Counted from the first letter of the stretch, positions 1-9,624 are shown. The stretch is DNA of 64,000 nucleotides from Planctobacterium marinum (GCF_036322805.1 NZ_AP027272.1:4808184-4872183), one strand, 5' to 3'. The notes: generated from the sequence alone by a model not told the origin. Numbers and translations: made by a program.

Positions 1-221
1 TGGTCTTTGAGTTTATTAATACTATTTAACCAGACTCCATCCGAGCCTGAGCGACCGAAACCTTGTTCTAATATTAATTTTGGCTTGTCATTCTCATAAC
101 ATTCCAAATAAAGGCTATAACCGCCCACATCAAACATGCCAGATTTGGTTGCAATAAGTTCTTCGGCTGAAGTATGCAAGCTTGGCAATATTAAACATAC
201 AAGTAAAAGTCTATAAAACAT
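1..221 (-). CDS. alpha/beta hydrolase-like exported protein, N-terminal part only
   Basis: Reading frame of 73 codons that begins at ATG 221 on the minus strand and runs off the left edge of the window. A good ribosome-binding site (AGAAAGGA) lies just upstream. The first ~18 residues (MFYRLLLVCLILPSLHTSA) form a signal peptide. The visible mature part contains 'KPKLILEQGFGRSGSD', which resembles the strand plus oxyanion-loop start of alpha/beta-hydrolase proteins. The catalytic triad lies outside the window, so neither substrate nor activity can be judged. The family assignment rests on this short stretch only. Confidence 0.55.
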   Translation of the reverse strand, partial: MFYRLLLVCLILPSLHTSAEELIATKSGMFDVGGYSLYLECYENDKPKLILEQGFGRSGSDGVWLNSINKLKD

Positions 222-361
222 GGTGATTCCTTTCTCATGGGACTTAACATTCTTACTAAAAGCCGTAGAAGTAATGTCTACAGCGATCAGGCGCTTGTTT
301 AATCAGTATACTAAAAAAACCTTAATATGAATGCTATATAACAATACTAGTTCGGAGATCT

Positions 362-394
362 ACAAAAAAGCCGGGCACCCTAAGGTAGCCCGGC
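362..394 (-). terminator. Rho-independent terminator of the secreted nuclease gene
   Basis: GC-rich inverted repeat GCCGGGC...GCCCGGC at 370-394, followed on the minus strand by a run of T (363-369). It sits 28 bases beyond the stop codon of the nuclease gene. Confidence 0.85.
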
Positions 395-422
395 CTCCAC
401 TCTCGGAGCGTTGAGAGTTTAA

Positions 423-3029
423 CTAGTTGTGGCTGTAGGCCTTCATGGAAACATCGGAGTACTTCTTATCACCACGGATACGGATATACCAGGTGCCGGC
501 TTCGGGTGCATCTATCACACAGCTTTCGCTGGTGCCTGCAGTGTCTGACTTGCAGTCATAATGGCCATCGGTGGGCTTTTTGCCATGCTCAATCACCATA
601 TACAAATCGCCGCTACCGCCTTCGGTGGAAACCTCTAACATCTTCATGCCTTCTGGCAATTCAAAGCTGTAAGTTCTCCAGCCTGGGTTGCCGGATAAAT
701 CAGACCAGCTTTTCTGATACTCATCGTACGTATCCAGCTCGATGATCACCGGATCGTGATCAGACGCGCGGTATGCGTTTGGCGCATACAAGTTAGCTTG
801 CTGATAATCGGATTTGTATTCTACATTGTAATCCAGCGCGATGGGCTCATCGGCGTTGATGTGCCAGTCGGTGACGCTTTTCACTTTTTTGCTTAAGCTG
901 GCTGAGGCAAAAGCGTGATCCAAACTACCTGACTCGCCGCGGTAGATGTAAGAATGGTTGTGACTACCGAGGTATTCTTCCTTTAGGGCAGTTAAACCAT
1001 TGTCTTTAAAGGCGGTGATGGGATCTTCCATGCCATAAGCATTGATATCACCCAGGATCATGATGTCTGATTCAGCTTTACCGGTTGGATTACCCGCTAA
1101 CCAACCCATCAGTTCATTTGCCGCTAAGACTCGCGTGGCATTCCAACAACCCTGACCATCACCTAAGTCCTGGTCAGCACCTTCGGCTCGGCTACAACTA
1201 CCTTTGGAGCGCAGGTGAGCCACTACAAAGGTTAATTCATCATTATTAGATAAATCTCTGAAGGTTTGTGCCACTGGCGCACGGTTACCGTAATCAAAGG
1301 GCACTTCAGTGGTATGGGCGGCAGTACCAGCCTCTTCCACCATATCTTTGCGATATATGATGGCTGAAGTGATTTTATCAGTACCGATGTTGTCGGCATT
1401 AAAGTCAACGAATGCCCACTCGCCTTCGGAGGCACTATCATTCAAACCATTAACCAGATCCGTAATAGCACTGAACTCACCGAAGCCGTCGTTTTCAACT
1501 TCTAATAAACCTACAATGTGAGCGTCCATCGCCAGGATAGCAGCAATAGTTTTATCTCTCTGACGCACAAATTCTTCCATCGAATCAGCACCACGAGAGG
1601 TGGGGAAACCTGCGCCCTGGCCGTCGCCATTAAAGTAGTTAAGTACGTTGTAGCTGGCTACACGCAGTTCACCCTCGTAAGTGTATTGAGGGTTTTCGCT
1701 ACGTGGGTTGGCATCAACAAAAGTCAGTGCCTCAGTAGGATGGATACGGTATTTGCTGAAACCGTAGGTAACTACCCCGGTAACGCCTTCGATTTCAGTG
1801 CCGGCACGCAAGGTATTCGCGGCGCTAAGCTCTGGCGCAGGATACGGGATAGCATCCGGGTTTTGCTGAGTGCTGCCATCGTCGATAGTGATTTGATTCA
1901 GCGCGTTAGCTGCCGCTACAGCATTGGCAGCGTCACCCGGTGTCGCGATTTGCGTTGGATTGTACAAACGGCCATTGGAGACAATGATTTCCCCATAGCG
2001 GCTCAAGCTGTAGTCATCAGATACCGTTAAGGTTTGAGGCATGTTAACCAGCATACCTTCAACACTTTCCAGCGCAGAAGCACTTTCTACCGGCAAAGAA
2101 ATGCTCGCTGGCGTTACGCTTGCACCGCTGGCACACACTTCCAGCGCAGCAACATTACCTAACTGGGTGGCACCGTAATATTCCTGAACTTCTGCCACAA
2201 GACGCACTGTGTCGCCAACGTTGACAGCATTATTGCTGTCGTAAACAAAGATACCTTCTGAGGTATTCGCATCGCTATCGTTATCAGCATCTTCTTCTTG
2301 CAGGAAATAACCTTTTAATTGGTCACTTTCCTGTAAATCAGCAGTGACAACGGCTTCTACCACCACGGTATTGCCTTTTAAGGGGCTTTCATCACCCGCC
2401 CCCTGCACGGCGCTTAACAAAGTTGCCGCATCAGAGCAAAGTCCCAAGTCAACGCTATTGTTATCATCGTCAGTTGCGCCGTGCTTGCCTAAATCGTCAA
2501 AGCTGTTCTTGTCGAATACCTGCCATTCTGCATCGGGATAAAAGGCATCGAAGGGGTTTACATCACCACTTACAATGCCGCTGATACGACGCAAGGTACG
2601 ATCTTTAGTTGTCACGCCATTGCTATACCAGCTAGAGCCAGGGTCCACACCCACCTGGCCGATAGAATCGATAACTTCCCCATTTTTAGTGAGCACAACG
2701 GCATCATCACCATTAAACCAGCTGCCACTTTTAACCTGATTCGCCACATCTAAAATGGCTTGTGCCGAGCTGCCGTGGGCAACGACATAGGCGGCGTCTG
2801 AGGCCAATGTGCCTTCTAGCACAATGCTATAACCTAAGGTGGTTTTGCCATTGAAATAGTATTCAAGTTGATATTGAGACAAATCAATAGCTGCGCCCGT
2901 TGGATTGTGCAACTCAATGGCTTTGTTGTAGCTGCTGCCTTCGACATATTCTGAAATGTAAATATCGTCAGCAACTGCGGTTGAGGCTGCCATTACTGCA
3001 GCGGTCACCAGGGAAAGTTTGGTCAACAT
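423..3029 (-). CDS. secreted endonuclease/exonuclease/phosphatase-family nuclease (ExeM/NucH-like)
   Basis: 868-residue exported nuclease, probably degrading extracellular DNA for nutrient scavenging or biofilm turnover. Order of parts: signal peptide (1-20, cleaved near AVA-DD), lamin-tail domain (about 20-150, starting 'IYISEYVEGSSYNKAIELHN'), a linker/OB-like region (about 195-430), then the EEP nuclease domain (about 450-770). The EEP catalytic signatures are all present: 'ASYNVLNYFNG', 'GLLEVEND', 'LGDINAYG' and the terminal 'SDHDPVII'. The last ~90 residues (GNPGWRTYSFELPEG onward, with a Cys pair) look like a bacterial pre-peptidase C-terminal (PPC) domain, common on secreted marine hydrolases. 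It stands alone between its own terminator and the hslU terminator. The ExeM/NucH type is known in Shewanella and Vibrio; the substrate here is inferred. Confidence 0.9.
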   Translation of the reverse strand: MLTKLSLVTAAVMAASTAVADDIYISEYVEGSSYNKAIELHNPTGAAIDLSQYQLEYYFNGKTTLGYSIVLEGTLASDAAYVVAHGSSAQAILDVANQVKSGSWFNGDDAVVLTKNGEVIDSIGQVGVDPGSSWYSNGVTTKDRTLRRISGIVSGDVNPFDAFYPDAEWQVFDKNSFDDLGKHGATDDDNNSVDLGLCSDAATLLSAVQGAGDESPLKGNTVVVEAVVTADLQESDQLKGYFLQEEDADNDSDANTSEGIFVYDSNNAVNVGDTVRLVAEVQEYYGATQLGNVAALEVCASGASVTPASISLPVESASALESVEGMLVNMPQTLTVSDDYSLSRYGEIIVSNGRLYNPTQIATPGDAANAVAAANALNQITIDDGSTQQNPDAIPYPAPELSAANTLRAGTEIEGVTGVVTYGFSKYRIHPTEALTFVDANPRSENPQYTYEGELRVASYNVLNYFNGDGQGAGFPTSRGADSMEEFVRQRDKTIAAILAMDAHIVGLLEVENDGFGEFSAITDLVNGLNDSASEGEWAFVDFNADNIGTDKITSAIIYRKDMVEEAGTAAHTTEVPFDYGNRAPVAQTFRDLSNNDELTFVVAHLRSKGSCSRAEGADQDLGDGQGCWNATRVLAANELMGWLAGNPTGKAESDIMILGDINAYGMEDPITAFKDNGLTALKEEYLGSHNHSYIYRGESGSLDHAFASASLSKKVKSVTDWHINADEPIALDYNVEYKSDYQQANLYAPNAYRASDHDPVIIELDTYDEYQKSWSDLSGNPGWRTYSFELPEGMKMLEVSTEGGSGDLYMVIEHGKKPTDGHYDCKSDTAGTSESCVIDAPEAGTWYIRIRGDKKYSDVSMKAYSHN

Positions 3030-3395
3030 GGATTTATTCCTGTAATCATTCAGTAGGGGTTCACAGCGATTTACTTTGTCGCAGTGTGCGTCGTCATTCA
3101 GGCGCTACTTTGCCCGATTTAATTAAGACAGGAAGGATTTTTATAAAAACATAATATTCCATTAACAACGCAGTAAAATCAGTTACTTAGCCTATATTGA
3201 ATAAGCTTACTTATGTCATTGAGTAAGTTTTTAACGCTCGCAACTGGTAACAACTCAGCATTTCAGTGAGCCAAAATTTGGGTAAGATACATATCCGACA
3301 GATGGATGTCGGTGTGGTGCTAAATGATAATTAACCCTAATACAAAAAACCCGCCGTAAAGAGGCGGGTTTAAAAATGCATTAAGTGCTATTGGC
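3030..3395. other. intergenic region between hslU and the nuclease gene
   Basis: 366 bases. They hold the hslU terminator (3347-3371) and, by position, the promoter of the nuclease gene. The part near the nuclease is AT-rich. I see no ORF with a ribosome-binding site and no clear operator. Confidence 0.5.
3341..3371 (-). terminator. Rho-independent terminator of hslVU
   Basis: Perfect stem AAACCCGCC/GGCGGGTTT (3347-3355 with 3363-3371) and a 7-base loop. On the minus strand it is followed by a T run (3344-3349). It lies 25 bases beyond the hslU stop. Confidence 0.9.
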
Positions 3396-4724
3396 TCAGA
3401 GAATAAAGCGACTTAAGTCTTCGTTCTCTACCAGTGACTCCAGATGATCATCAACGTATTTAGCGTCAATCACCACGGCTTCACCGTCCATTTCTGAGGC
3501 GTCATAAGAGATATCTTCCATCAAACGCTCCAGAACTGTGTGCAAACGACGGGCGCCGATGTTTTCTGTGGTTTCATTCACCTGCCATGCGGCATGGGCG
3601 ATGCGGTCGATACCATCTTCAGAGAAAGTCAGGCTAACGCCTTCAGTTGCCATTAGCGCTTGGTATTGCTCAGTCAACGAAGCATTGGGCTCGGTTAAGA
3701 TGCGTTTGAAATCGTCGGTGGTCAGCGCCGATAACTCCACGCGAATAGGTAAGCGACCCTGCAATTCCGGGATCAAATCACTGGGCTTAGCCATCTGGAA
3801 CGCACCAGATGCAATAAACAGAATGTGGTCGGTTTTCACCATGCCGTGCTTGGTGCTCACGGTAGAGCCTTCTACCAGGGGCAGTAAGTCCCGCTGTACA
3901 CCTTCGCGAGAAACATCGGCGCTGCTGACATTTTCGCGCTTACAAATTTTATCAATCTCATCGATAAACACGATGCCATTTTGCTCGACGGCATCCAGCG
4001 CTTTTTCTTTCAGCTCTTCCTGGTTTACCAACTTAGCAGCTTCTTCTTCCACCAGCAGTTTAAGTGCGTCTTTAACCTTCAGCTTTTTCTTCTTCTTTTG
4101 CGAGCCAGATAAATTCTGGAACATGCCCTGAAGCTGATTGGTCATCTCTTCCATGCCGGGCGGTGCCATAATTTCAACACCCACCTGAGGTAGAGACACG
4201 TCGATTTCGATTTCTTTATCGTCCAATTGGCCTTCGCGCAATTTCTTGCGGAAGATTTGGCGCGAGCCTTTATCTTCAGTGGCTTCTTTCTCACCCCAGA
4301 CATTTTCAGCGGGCGGTAACAATGCATCAAGAATTCGCTCTTCTGCAGCTTCTTCAGCGCGATAGCGCACTTTGGCCAGCTCTTGCTCTTTGGTCATCTT
4401 CACCGCGATATCGGCTAAATCCCGAATGATGGTCTCAACTTCTTTGCCCACATAACCTACTTCAGTGAATTTAGTGGCTTCTACCTTGATGAAAGGTGCG
4501 TTAGCCAGTTTCGCCAGTCGACGGGCAATCTCAGTTTTACCGACACCCGTTGGGCCAATCATTAAAATGTTTTTCGGAGTAACTTCTTGGCGCAACTCCA
4601 TTTCCAGTTGCATGCGACGCCAGCGATTACGCAAGGCGATAGCGACGGCACGCTTGGCGTTTTGCTGGCCGATAATATGATTGTCTAGTTCGTGGACAAT
4701 TTCACGAGGGGTCATTTCAGACAT
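3396..4724 (-). CDS. hslU: ATP-dependent protease ATPase subunit HslU (ClpY)
   Basis: AAA+ unfoldase that feeds proteins into the HslV peptidase chamber in the cytoplasm. The start is the ATG at 4724 ([13 protein letters not shown]...), with AGGA upstream, 13 bases after the hslV stop. This gives 442 residues, the usual family length. Longer readings upstream would run into hslV. Visible motifs: Walker A '[15 protein letters not shown]', Walker B '[11 protein letters not shown]', sensor region '[15 protein letters not shown]', and the C-terminal 'EDLSRFIL', whose tail docks into HslV in the known complex. The I-domain (about 110-240) is present, including the lysine-rich '[10 protein letters not shown]'. 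Co-transcribed with hslV. Confidence 0.97.
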   Translation of the reverse strand: MSEMTPREIVHELDNHIIGQQNAKRAVAIALRNRWRRMQLEMELRQEVTPKNILMIGPTGVGKTEIARRLAKLANAPFIKVEATKFTEVGYVGKEVETIIRDLADIAVKMTKEQELAKVRYRAEEAAEERILDALLPPAENVWGEKEATEDKGSRQIFRKKLREGQLDDKEIEIDVSLPQVGVEIMAPPGMEEMTNQLQGMFQNLSGSQKKKKKLKVKDALKLLVEEEAAKLVNQEELKEKALDAVEQNGIVFIDEIDKICKRENVSSADVSREGVQRDLLPLVEGSTVSTKHGMVKTDHILFIASGAFQMAKPSDLIPELQGRLPIRVELSALTTDDFKRILTEPNASLTEQYQALMATEGVSLTFSEDGIDRIAHAAWQVNETTENIGARRLHTVLERLMEDISYDASEMDGEAVVIDAKYVDDHLESLVENEDLSRFIL

Positions 4725-4737
4725 ACTTAATCCTGAT

Positions 4738-5262
4738 CTAATAATCCAGTGTTTCCACAGTCTGGCTGTGATTGGTGAAGACGCAAATACTGCCGGCGAT
4801 AAACAGGCTCTTCTCAGCGATATCTTTGGCAGACAGTTCGGTATTTTCCAACAGCGCAGTAGCCGAAGCTTGAGCGTAGTTGCCACCTGAACCAATGGCA
4901 ATTAAATCCATCTCCGGCTGAATAACATCACCGTTACCGGTAATGATTAACGAGGCAGTTTCATCAGCAACAGCCAATAACGCTTCTAAGCGACGCAGCA
5001 TACGGTCAGTACGCCAGTCTTTGGCTAATTCTACTGCGGCTTTGGTAAGATGCCCCTGATGCTTTTCCAGTTTAGATTCGAAACGCTCAAATAAGGTAAA
5101 GGCATCGGCAGTACCACCAGCGAAACCAGCTAATACTTTATCATTGTATAGACGGCGTACTTTTTTGGCATTACCTTTCATCACGGTATTGCCCAATGAA
5201 ACCTGACCATCACCGGCCATTACCACCTGATTGCCTCGGCGGACAGACACTATCGTTGTCAT
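4738..5262 (-). CDS. hslV: ATP-dependent protease peptidase subunit HslV (ClpQ)
   Basis: Threonine peptidase of the two-component HslUV protease. The start is ATG 5262, preceded by AGGA, giving 174 residues ([10 protein letters not shown]...). Removal of Met exposes the catalytic Thr of TTIVSVR. A further upstream in-frame ATG would add an unrelated tail and hide the N-terminal nucleophile, so it is rejected. The typical '[22 protein letters not shown]'-like core is visible in shorter pieces ([11 protein letters not shown]), as is '[13 protein letters not shown]'. It is the first gene of hslVU, directly behind a sigma-32-like promoter. Confidence 0.97.
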   Translation of the reverse strand: MTTIVSVRRGNQVVMAGDGQVSLGNTVMKGNAKKVRRLYNDKVLAGFAGGTADAFTLFERFESKLEKHQGHLTKAAVELAKDWRTDRMLRRLEALLAVADETASLIITGNGDVIQPEMDLIAIGSGGNYAQASATALLENTELSAKDIAEKSLFIAGSICVFTNHSQTVETLDY

Positions 5263-5329
5263 TTTGATTCCTGCGTTATGTAGCGGGGTAAAAATATATA
5301 AACCGCGCTTATTCAAACTATCTGCAGTT

Positions 5330-5356
5330 TGTGGGGGTGATTAGTTTGATTTCAAG
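5330..5356 (-). promoter_or_regulatory. sigma-32 (heat-shock) type promoter of hslVU
   Basis: Minus strand: CTTGAAA (5350-5356) as -35 and CCCCCACA (5330-5337) as -10. Thirteen bases separate CTTGAA from the C-run. This is close to the Escherichia RpoH consensus CTTGAA-N13-17-CCCCATNT. It lies about 70 bases upstream of the hslV start, fitting the known heat induction of hslVU. Confidence 0.75.
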
Positions 5357-5372
5357 CTTTTTGTGCTGGCAA

Positions 5373-6218
5373 CTATCTTTCAAACTGTAAGCGGATTTCT
5401 TCAGAGAGGCTTTCAGCCTGGCGTATTTCCTTCGGTTTCATGGTGGCGGTGATACGTTCAATAAACCAAGTGGCGTTACCGTAGGTTTTACTGTCGTCAG
5501 TGATATCCTTTAAAGCTAAACCATAGGCAAGAGCCCTTATATAATCTTGTCCTTGCGGTTGGGGTCCATTTTCCTTGTAACCGTACATCAGCCAGAGTAT
5601 AGCTTTTTCGCTGCCTTTAACAGCGAGTGCTTCGGCTACCTGATACTTTTTCTGCGAGAGCCCATAGCGCGCCTCAATCATCGCATCCCGGTCGGACAAA
5701 TCGATATTCTGAAAACGATAATATTCCTCATCACGGGTTGCCCAGAATTTTGTTAACGCCTGCTCAGAGCCAGCTAATGCCGCCTGTTCTAAAAGAGTCA
5801 CATAATCAATAGAACGATCTACATCTTTGCAGCGCTCGAATTGCGCCAGTTTTTCCTCAACCAGAAAATGGCTTTCGTTTTTTTGATTGGCATCGTCCAG
5901 CCAGGCTTGCATTGCAACGTCATCCGCTAAAGCGCGCTGGCAGCCTTTTAGCAAGGAGGCCTGCTGGTAAAGCACTTCAGAGTCAATAAACACTTCATCT
6001 GTACTTTTTTTCTGGAACTCAGATTCAATATCGTCAGACGAGACATGGTCCAATGGAGATAGAGTTGTACTGCTAGCTACTTCAGATTTGCCTTGGTTTG
6101 AGTTATCTAGCGCAGATTGCGTAGTGCTTGAGAGTTGATCTTGAGGCGATTGCTGCCAACCTATCCAGATTAGCAGCAATACAATTGCGATTACGCTGGC
6201 TTTTACCAGATTCGGCAC
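5373..6218 (-). CDS. membrane-anchored alpha-helical protein of unknown function
   Basis: 281 residues from a GTG start at 6218, overlapping the end of ftsN by 16 bases, so it is translationally linked to ftsN. Residues 5-22 (VKASVIAIVLLLIWIGWQ) form a single N-terminal membrane anchor. A low-complexity Ser/Asp/Gln linker follows (about 25-75), then a helical, mostly acidic domain (about 80-280) with two Cys. The helical part ('YGLSQKKYQVAEALAVKGSE', 'YIRALAYGLALKD') faintly recalls Sel1/TPR-type pairing, but I cannot assign a family. The anchor and position suggest an envelope protein acting alongside FtsN; that is inference. Confidence 0.75.
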   Translation of the reverse strand: MPNLVKASVIAIVLLLIWIGWQQSPQDQLSSTTQSALDNSNQGKSEVASSTTLSPLDHVSSDDIESEFQKKSTDEVFIDSEVLYQQASLLKGCQRALADDVAMQAWLDDANQKNESHFLVEEKLAQFERCKDVDRSIDYVTLLEQAALAGSEQALTKFWATRDEEYYRFQNIDLSDRDAMIEARYGLSQKKYQVAEALAVKGSEKAILWLMYGYKENGPQPQGQDYIRALAYGLALKDITDDSKTYGNATWFIERITATMKPKEIRQAESLSEEIRLQFER

Positions 6219-6823
6219 GTCGTAAATCCAGCGCGTTGCAAGGTATGACGGTCTTTTTCAGCCATACGTTTACGCTCATACGGCCCCATCACCACTCGAT
6301 ACCAGCGACCATTCTGGCCATTACTTTCTTTGATATTTGATTCGATTCCCTGGAAGGCAATGCGGGCGCGCATGCTTTCAGCCTGTTCTTGCTTGCGAAA
6401 AGAACCACATTGCAGAATATATTCTTGGGTGGAAGTATGTGTTTCTTCTGGCAGGTCCACTTCAACTTCGTAGTCGGGGTCTGTCAATGTGGTCATAAAC
6501 TCCCACTCTTCTTTCGGAGCCTCCGGCAATTCATCCTCTTTTTTAACTGCCGTTTCCTGCTTTTGCACCGTGGCTTTATTACCTTCAGAGGCATCCTTTA
6601 TGTTCCACAGGAAAACCCCAAAACCCATCACCACAGCTAAGGTAAATACAATGCGAAACCAAGGTGTTGCTTGGTCGCTACTGGCATGTTGTACCGCAGC
6701 AGGTGCAGCTGAGCCACCGCTTTTACTGCGCGGAGAAGACGCCCGTTTTTTGGGAGCAGGTTTTGTTTTTGTGGTTTTCTTTGGGGGAACTCTGTCCCTG
6801 GCCACGTAATCTTTAGGTGCCAT
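6203..6823 (-). CDS. ftsN: SPOR-domain cell-division protein, FtsN-like
   Basis: 206 residues with the FtsN layout. A basic cytoplasmic tail (1-50, Lys/Arg/Pro/Ala-rich) is followed by one membrane span (about 56-72, 'IVFTLAVVMGFGVFLW'), a charged periplasmic linker, and a C-terminal SPOR domain (about 128-206, 'EYILQCGSFRKQEQAESMRARIAFQG', seen here in shorter pieces, to 'GPYERKRMAEKDRHTLQRAG'). SPOR domains bind denuded septal peptidoglycan, and FtsN triggers septal wall synthesis. It lies downstream of priA and upstream of hslVU, as in many gammaproteobacteria (priA-cytR-ftsN-hslVU in Escherichia), here without cytR. It is shorter than Escherichia FtsN (319 aa), with a shorter linker. Confidence 0.85.
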   Translation of the reverse strand: MAPKDYVARDRVPPKKTTKTKPAPKKRASSPRSKSGGSAAPAAVQHASSDQATPWFRIVFTLAVVMGFGVFLWNIKDASEGNKATVQKQETAVKKEDELPEAPKEEWEFMTTLTDPDYEVEVDLPEETHTSTQEYILQCGSFRKQEQAESMRARIAFQGIESNIKESNGQNGRWYRVVMGPYERKRMAEKDRHTLQRAGFTTCRIW

Positions 6824-6944
6824 TGTATAATTAGTAATAGATTTATTTAGTTTTTAGCGCCGGCGGATCTTACCGCTTATAAACTGTGGTGAAAACCACT
6901 TCAAAGTTAATTTCTACTGTCATTCACTAGCAATAAACATAAAG

Positions 6945-9152
6945 TTAATAAAAATCAGTAGGATCCACATCGATAGACCAGCGCACTTTGTGTTTTGTTG
7001 CAAGACTTTCTAACGCGGATAAATGTTTGTTTAATGCTCTATGCAGGGGTAAGCGCTGCAAATGAGACAGCAGAAGTTGCATTCTGAAACGCCCTTGGCG
7101 TTTTTCCATTAGCGAAGGAAACGGGCCTATCACTTTCAGGGCAGGCTCATTAAGTGATTGTTCCATATGGAACATTTTTGCCACATGCAATAAAAACTGC
7201 TGACTGTCTGAAAGACTAATGGATTCCGACTTGAGTAATATCTGAAACTCAAAAGGCGGTAGTTGTGCAGCTTGCCGCTCTTTTAATGTGGTACGAGCGA
7301 AGTGTCCGTAACCATTGTGCAGCAAATCCAACAACAAACCGTTATCAGGATGACAAGATTGCAGCCACATCTCGCCTTCACTACCGGCGCGTCCAGTTCT
7401 GCCAGCCACCTGAGTAATTAACTGCGCTAACTGCTCAGTGGCTCTGAAATCGGCACTGTACAGCGCCGCATCCACATCTAATATTGCCACCATGGAAAGG
7501 TGAGCAAAGTGATGCCCTTTAGCCAAAATTTGAGTACCCACCAATATTTGATATTTGCGCTGGTTAATGGCTTCGAGTGTTTCATTCAAAGAACGCTTGC
7601 CAGACATACTATCGCTGTCCACTCTGGCCACCTGATAGTTGGGAAACAATCTGGACAACGCTTCTTCCAGTTGCTCAGTACCCACACCGCTGGCATTGAC
7701 ATTATTGCTACCGCAAGATTGGCAGCCAGGTTGGCGTTTTTTTACCGAACCACAATGATGGCAATGCAACTGCTGAGTGGATTTGTGCCATGTATAGGGT
7801 TTATCACAATGCTTACAGCTATCTACATAGCCGCAATCGGAGCACATCAAGGCAGGTGAATAACCGCGGCGATTAATAAATATCATCACCTGCTGCTGTT
7901 GCCGAAGATGCAAATTGATGCGCTCAATGAGATAAGGACTTAAGCCCGCATCGAGGTGTTGCTCCCGAATATCCAGCAACTGTTGATTGACCTTGCTGCC
8001 CTTCACCACCTTTTCACGCAAGTGCAAATGCCGATAACGAGAAGTTAACGCGTTGTTGAGCGTTTCCAATGAAGGTGTGGCAGAGCCCAATACCAGTGGT
8101 ATATCCAACTGCTTGGCGCGCATAATGGCCAAGTCTCGGGCGTGATAGCGAAAACCGTCCTGTTGTTTGAAGGAGCTATCATGCTCTTCATCCACCACTA
8201 TCATGCCCGGCCATTTAAGGGGTAAAAACACCGCTGAGCGGGTGCCGATAATAATACCTACTTCGCCATCACGGGCTTTTTGCCACACCGCCAGGCGCTC
8301 ATTATCGGAAAGACCGGAATGCCATACACCAATATCAATAGCAAAACGCTCTTCAAAACGGGACAGTGTTTGTGGTGTTAAGCTAATTTCGGGTACCAGC
8401 ACAATAACCTGACGTTGTTGCTGTAGCTGATTCTCAATTGTCTGCAGATAAACTTCGGTCTTACCGCTTCCAGTTACTCCTTCAATTAAAAAGGGCTGAA
8501 ATCCCTGAGTGCTATTTATGGCACTAATAGCCAGCGCCTGTTCAGTGCTGGCAAAGGGACGTGAGGCTACCTTTAAGGATTTAGTCCAACTGTGATCAGC
8601 TTTGCTAATGCTTTCTTCACAGATGAGTAAGTCTTGTTTATGCAATGCTCGCAAAACGGGCTTATTGAATTGCCGCAAAAGCTCTGTTTCCGAAACAGGA
8701 CCGTCCATCAATAGTTGCAACAACGCCTGCTGTTTTGGTGCCTTGCGCAATTTTTCTAAGCTATCTAAGCAAATACCATCCGCTACCCGCCACAAACGTT
8801 CTGTCGGTCGGCTATCAGGCTCGCCTTTACGCAGCTTAGCAGGTATGGCAGTGAGCAAGACATCGCCAATAGGATGACAATAATAAGCGGTCGCCCAACA
8901 CAGCAGCTCCAGCATGGTTTTGCTGAATAGCGGCGCCTCATCTAAGGAACTCAATATGGGCTTGAGCTTTTCAACCGGCCACTGTGATTGCGCTTTGGTA
9001 TTAACTACAATGCCAATTTTCTCACCATGACCATAGGGCACCTTTACGCGCATTCCAGGCAGCAGTTTACCTACCATTTCATCTGGTATCTGATAATCGA
9101 ATGCCTGCCGTTTAGGTATTGCAAGCGCAATTTCTGCAATCTTATTGGTCAT
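6945..9152 (-). CDS. priA: primosomal protein N', 3'-to-5' DNA helicase PriA
   Basis: 735 residues, full length for PriA. It recognises stalled or repaired forks and starts DnaB reloading through PriB/DnaT/DnaC. Visible parts: N-terminal DNA-binding domain ('ALAIPKRQAFDYQIP'), Walker A 'EGVTGSGKTEVYLQ' (about 223-236), DEEH box 'VDEEHDSSFKQQDG', the aromatic-rich loop just after it, and helicase motif VI 'ITQVAGRTGRAG'. The zinc-binding insertion has paired Cys in 'CSDCGYVDSCKHC' and later 'CHHCGS...CQSCGS' (about 435-482). It is divergent from rpmE, the common order in this group. Partners DnaT and DnaC are encoded near oriC in the same window. Confidence 0.97.
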   Translation of the reverse strand: MTNKIAEIALAIPKRQAFDYQIPDEMVGKLLPGMRVKVPYGHGEKIGIVVNTKAQSQWPVEKLKPILSSLDEAPLFSKTMLELLCWATAYYCHPIGDVLLTAIPAKLRKGEPDSRPTERLWRVADGICLDSLEKLRKAPKQQALLQLLMDGPVSETELLRQFNKPVLRALHKQDLLICEESISKADHSWTKSLKVASRPFASTEQALAISAINSTQGFQPFLIEGVTGSGKTEVYLQTIENQLQQQRQVIVLVPEISLTPQTLSRFEERFAIDIGVWHSGLSDNERLAVWQKARDGEVGIIIGTRSAVFLPLKWPGMIVVDEEHDSSFKQQDGFRYHARDLAIMRAKQLDIPLVLGSATPSLETLNNALTSRYRHLHLREKVVKGSKVNQQLLDIREQHLDAGLSPYLIERINLHLRQQQQVMIFINRRGYSPALMCSDCGYVDSCKHCDKPYTWHKSTQQLHCHHCGSVKKRQPGCQSCGSNNVNASGVGTEQLEEALSRLFPNYQVARVDSDSMSGKRSLNETLEAINQRKYQILVGTQILAKGHHFAHLSMVAILDVDAALYSADFRATEQLAQLITQVAGRTGRAGSEGEMWLQSCHPDNGLLLDLLHNGYGHFARTTLKERQAAQLPPFEFQILLKSESISLSDSQQFLLHVAKMFHMEQSLNEPALKVIGPFPSLMEKRQGRFRMQLLLSHLQRLPLHRALNKHLSALESLATKHKVRWSIDVDPTDFY

Positions 9153-9245
9153 CTCAGCGCGGTTGAATGGATTGATTCCCGTGGGTATATAAGGTCTCGC
9201 GTGACAACTATTATGATACCACGCTTATTTTTTAAGCATTTATGC

Positions 9246-9274
9246 TTGATCCCCGAAAGGCGATACATTAATAT
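9246..9274 (+). promoter_or_regulatory. sigma-70 promoter of rpmE
   Basis: TTGATC (9246-9251), 17-base spacer, TAATAT (9269-9274). Transcription would start near 9281, leaving a ~105-base 5' leader before rpmE. Confidence 0.65.
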
Positions 9275-9280
9275 GCGCGC

Positions 9281-9385
9281 CTCTTTGCCTCAAGGGGCAA
9301 ATGGAGAAAGATTTTTTGTAATTAACATCGTATGGTGGCCAGCTTCGGGTTGGTTAGCGATACGGCCTTAATAATGAGGTGCCCC
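9281..9385 (+). promoter_or_regulatory. 5' leader of rpmE, candidate ribosomal-protein L31 autoregulatory RNA
   Basis: A leader of about 105 bases lies between the predicted start site and the rpmE ATG. It contains a GGCC...GGCC pairing segment around 9337-9366 close to the ribosome-binding site. Structured L31 leaders are known in gammaproteobacteria. I infer a similar role from position and length only, since I could not fold or search the RNA. Confidence 0.3.
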
Positions 9386-9598
9386 ATGCAACAAGGTATT
9401 CACCCAGAATACAACGAAATCAACGCTAACTGCTCTTGCGGTAACAGCTTCAAGATCCGCTCTACTTTGAAAAAAGACCTGGCTCTTGACGTATGTTCAG
9501 CTTGCCACCCTTTCTACACTGGTAAGCAAAAGATCCTTGATACTGGTGGTCGCGTTGATCGCTTCAAGAAACGTTTCGCTGTACTGGGCAAAAAATAA
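9386..9598 (+). CDS. rpmE: 50S ribosomal protein L31, zinc-binding form
   Basis: 70 residues from ATG 9386 ([16 protein letters not shown]...), with GAGGT nine bases upstream. An upstream in-frame ATG lacks a proper site and would add a non-conserved tail. The four zinc ligands of the C+ form are intact: C16, C18, C37 and C40 (CSCG...CSACHP). The C-terminal '[11 protein letters not shown]' is typical. It has its own promoter and terminator and is divergent from priA. Confidence 0.97.
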   Translation: MQQGIHPEYNEINANCSCGNSFKIRSTLKKDLALDVCSACHPFYTGKQKILDTGGRVDRFKKRFAVLGKK

Positions 9599-9624
9599 GA
9601 CTGTCCGTTACACAAGTTACGTGA

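Noticed and set aside
1518..2030. 170-codon plus-strand reading frame
   Set aside because: It lies fully antisense inside the nuclease gene, has no ribosome-binding site and encodes no recognisable protein; a shadow frame.
3030..3160. Pho-box upstream of the secreted nuclease
   Set aside because: Only a single CTGTC-like word is present, with no second repeat at 11-base spacing.
3538..4131. 197-codon plus-strand reading frame
   Set aside because: Antisense to hslU; Ser/Phe-rich low-complexity translation mirrors Lys/Glu codons of hslU.
4725..4901. 59-residue N-terminal extension of HslU
   Set aside because: It overlaps hslV in another frame, is not conserved, and the ATG at 4724 has its own ribosome-binding site.
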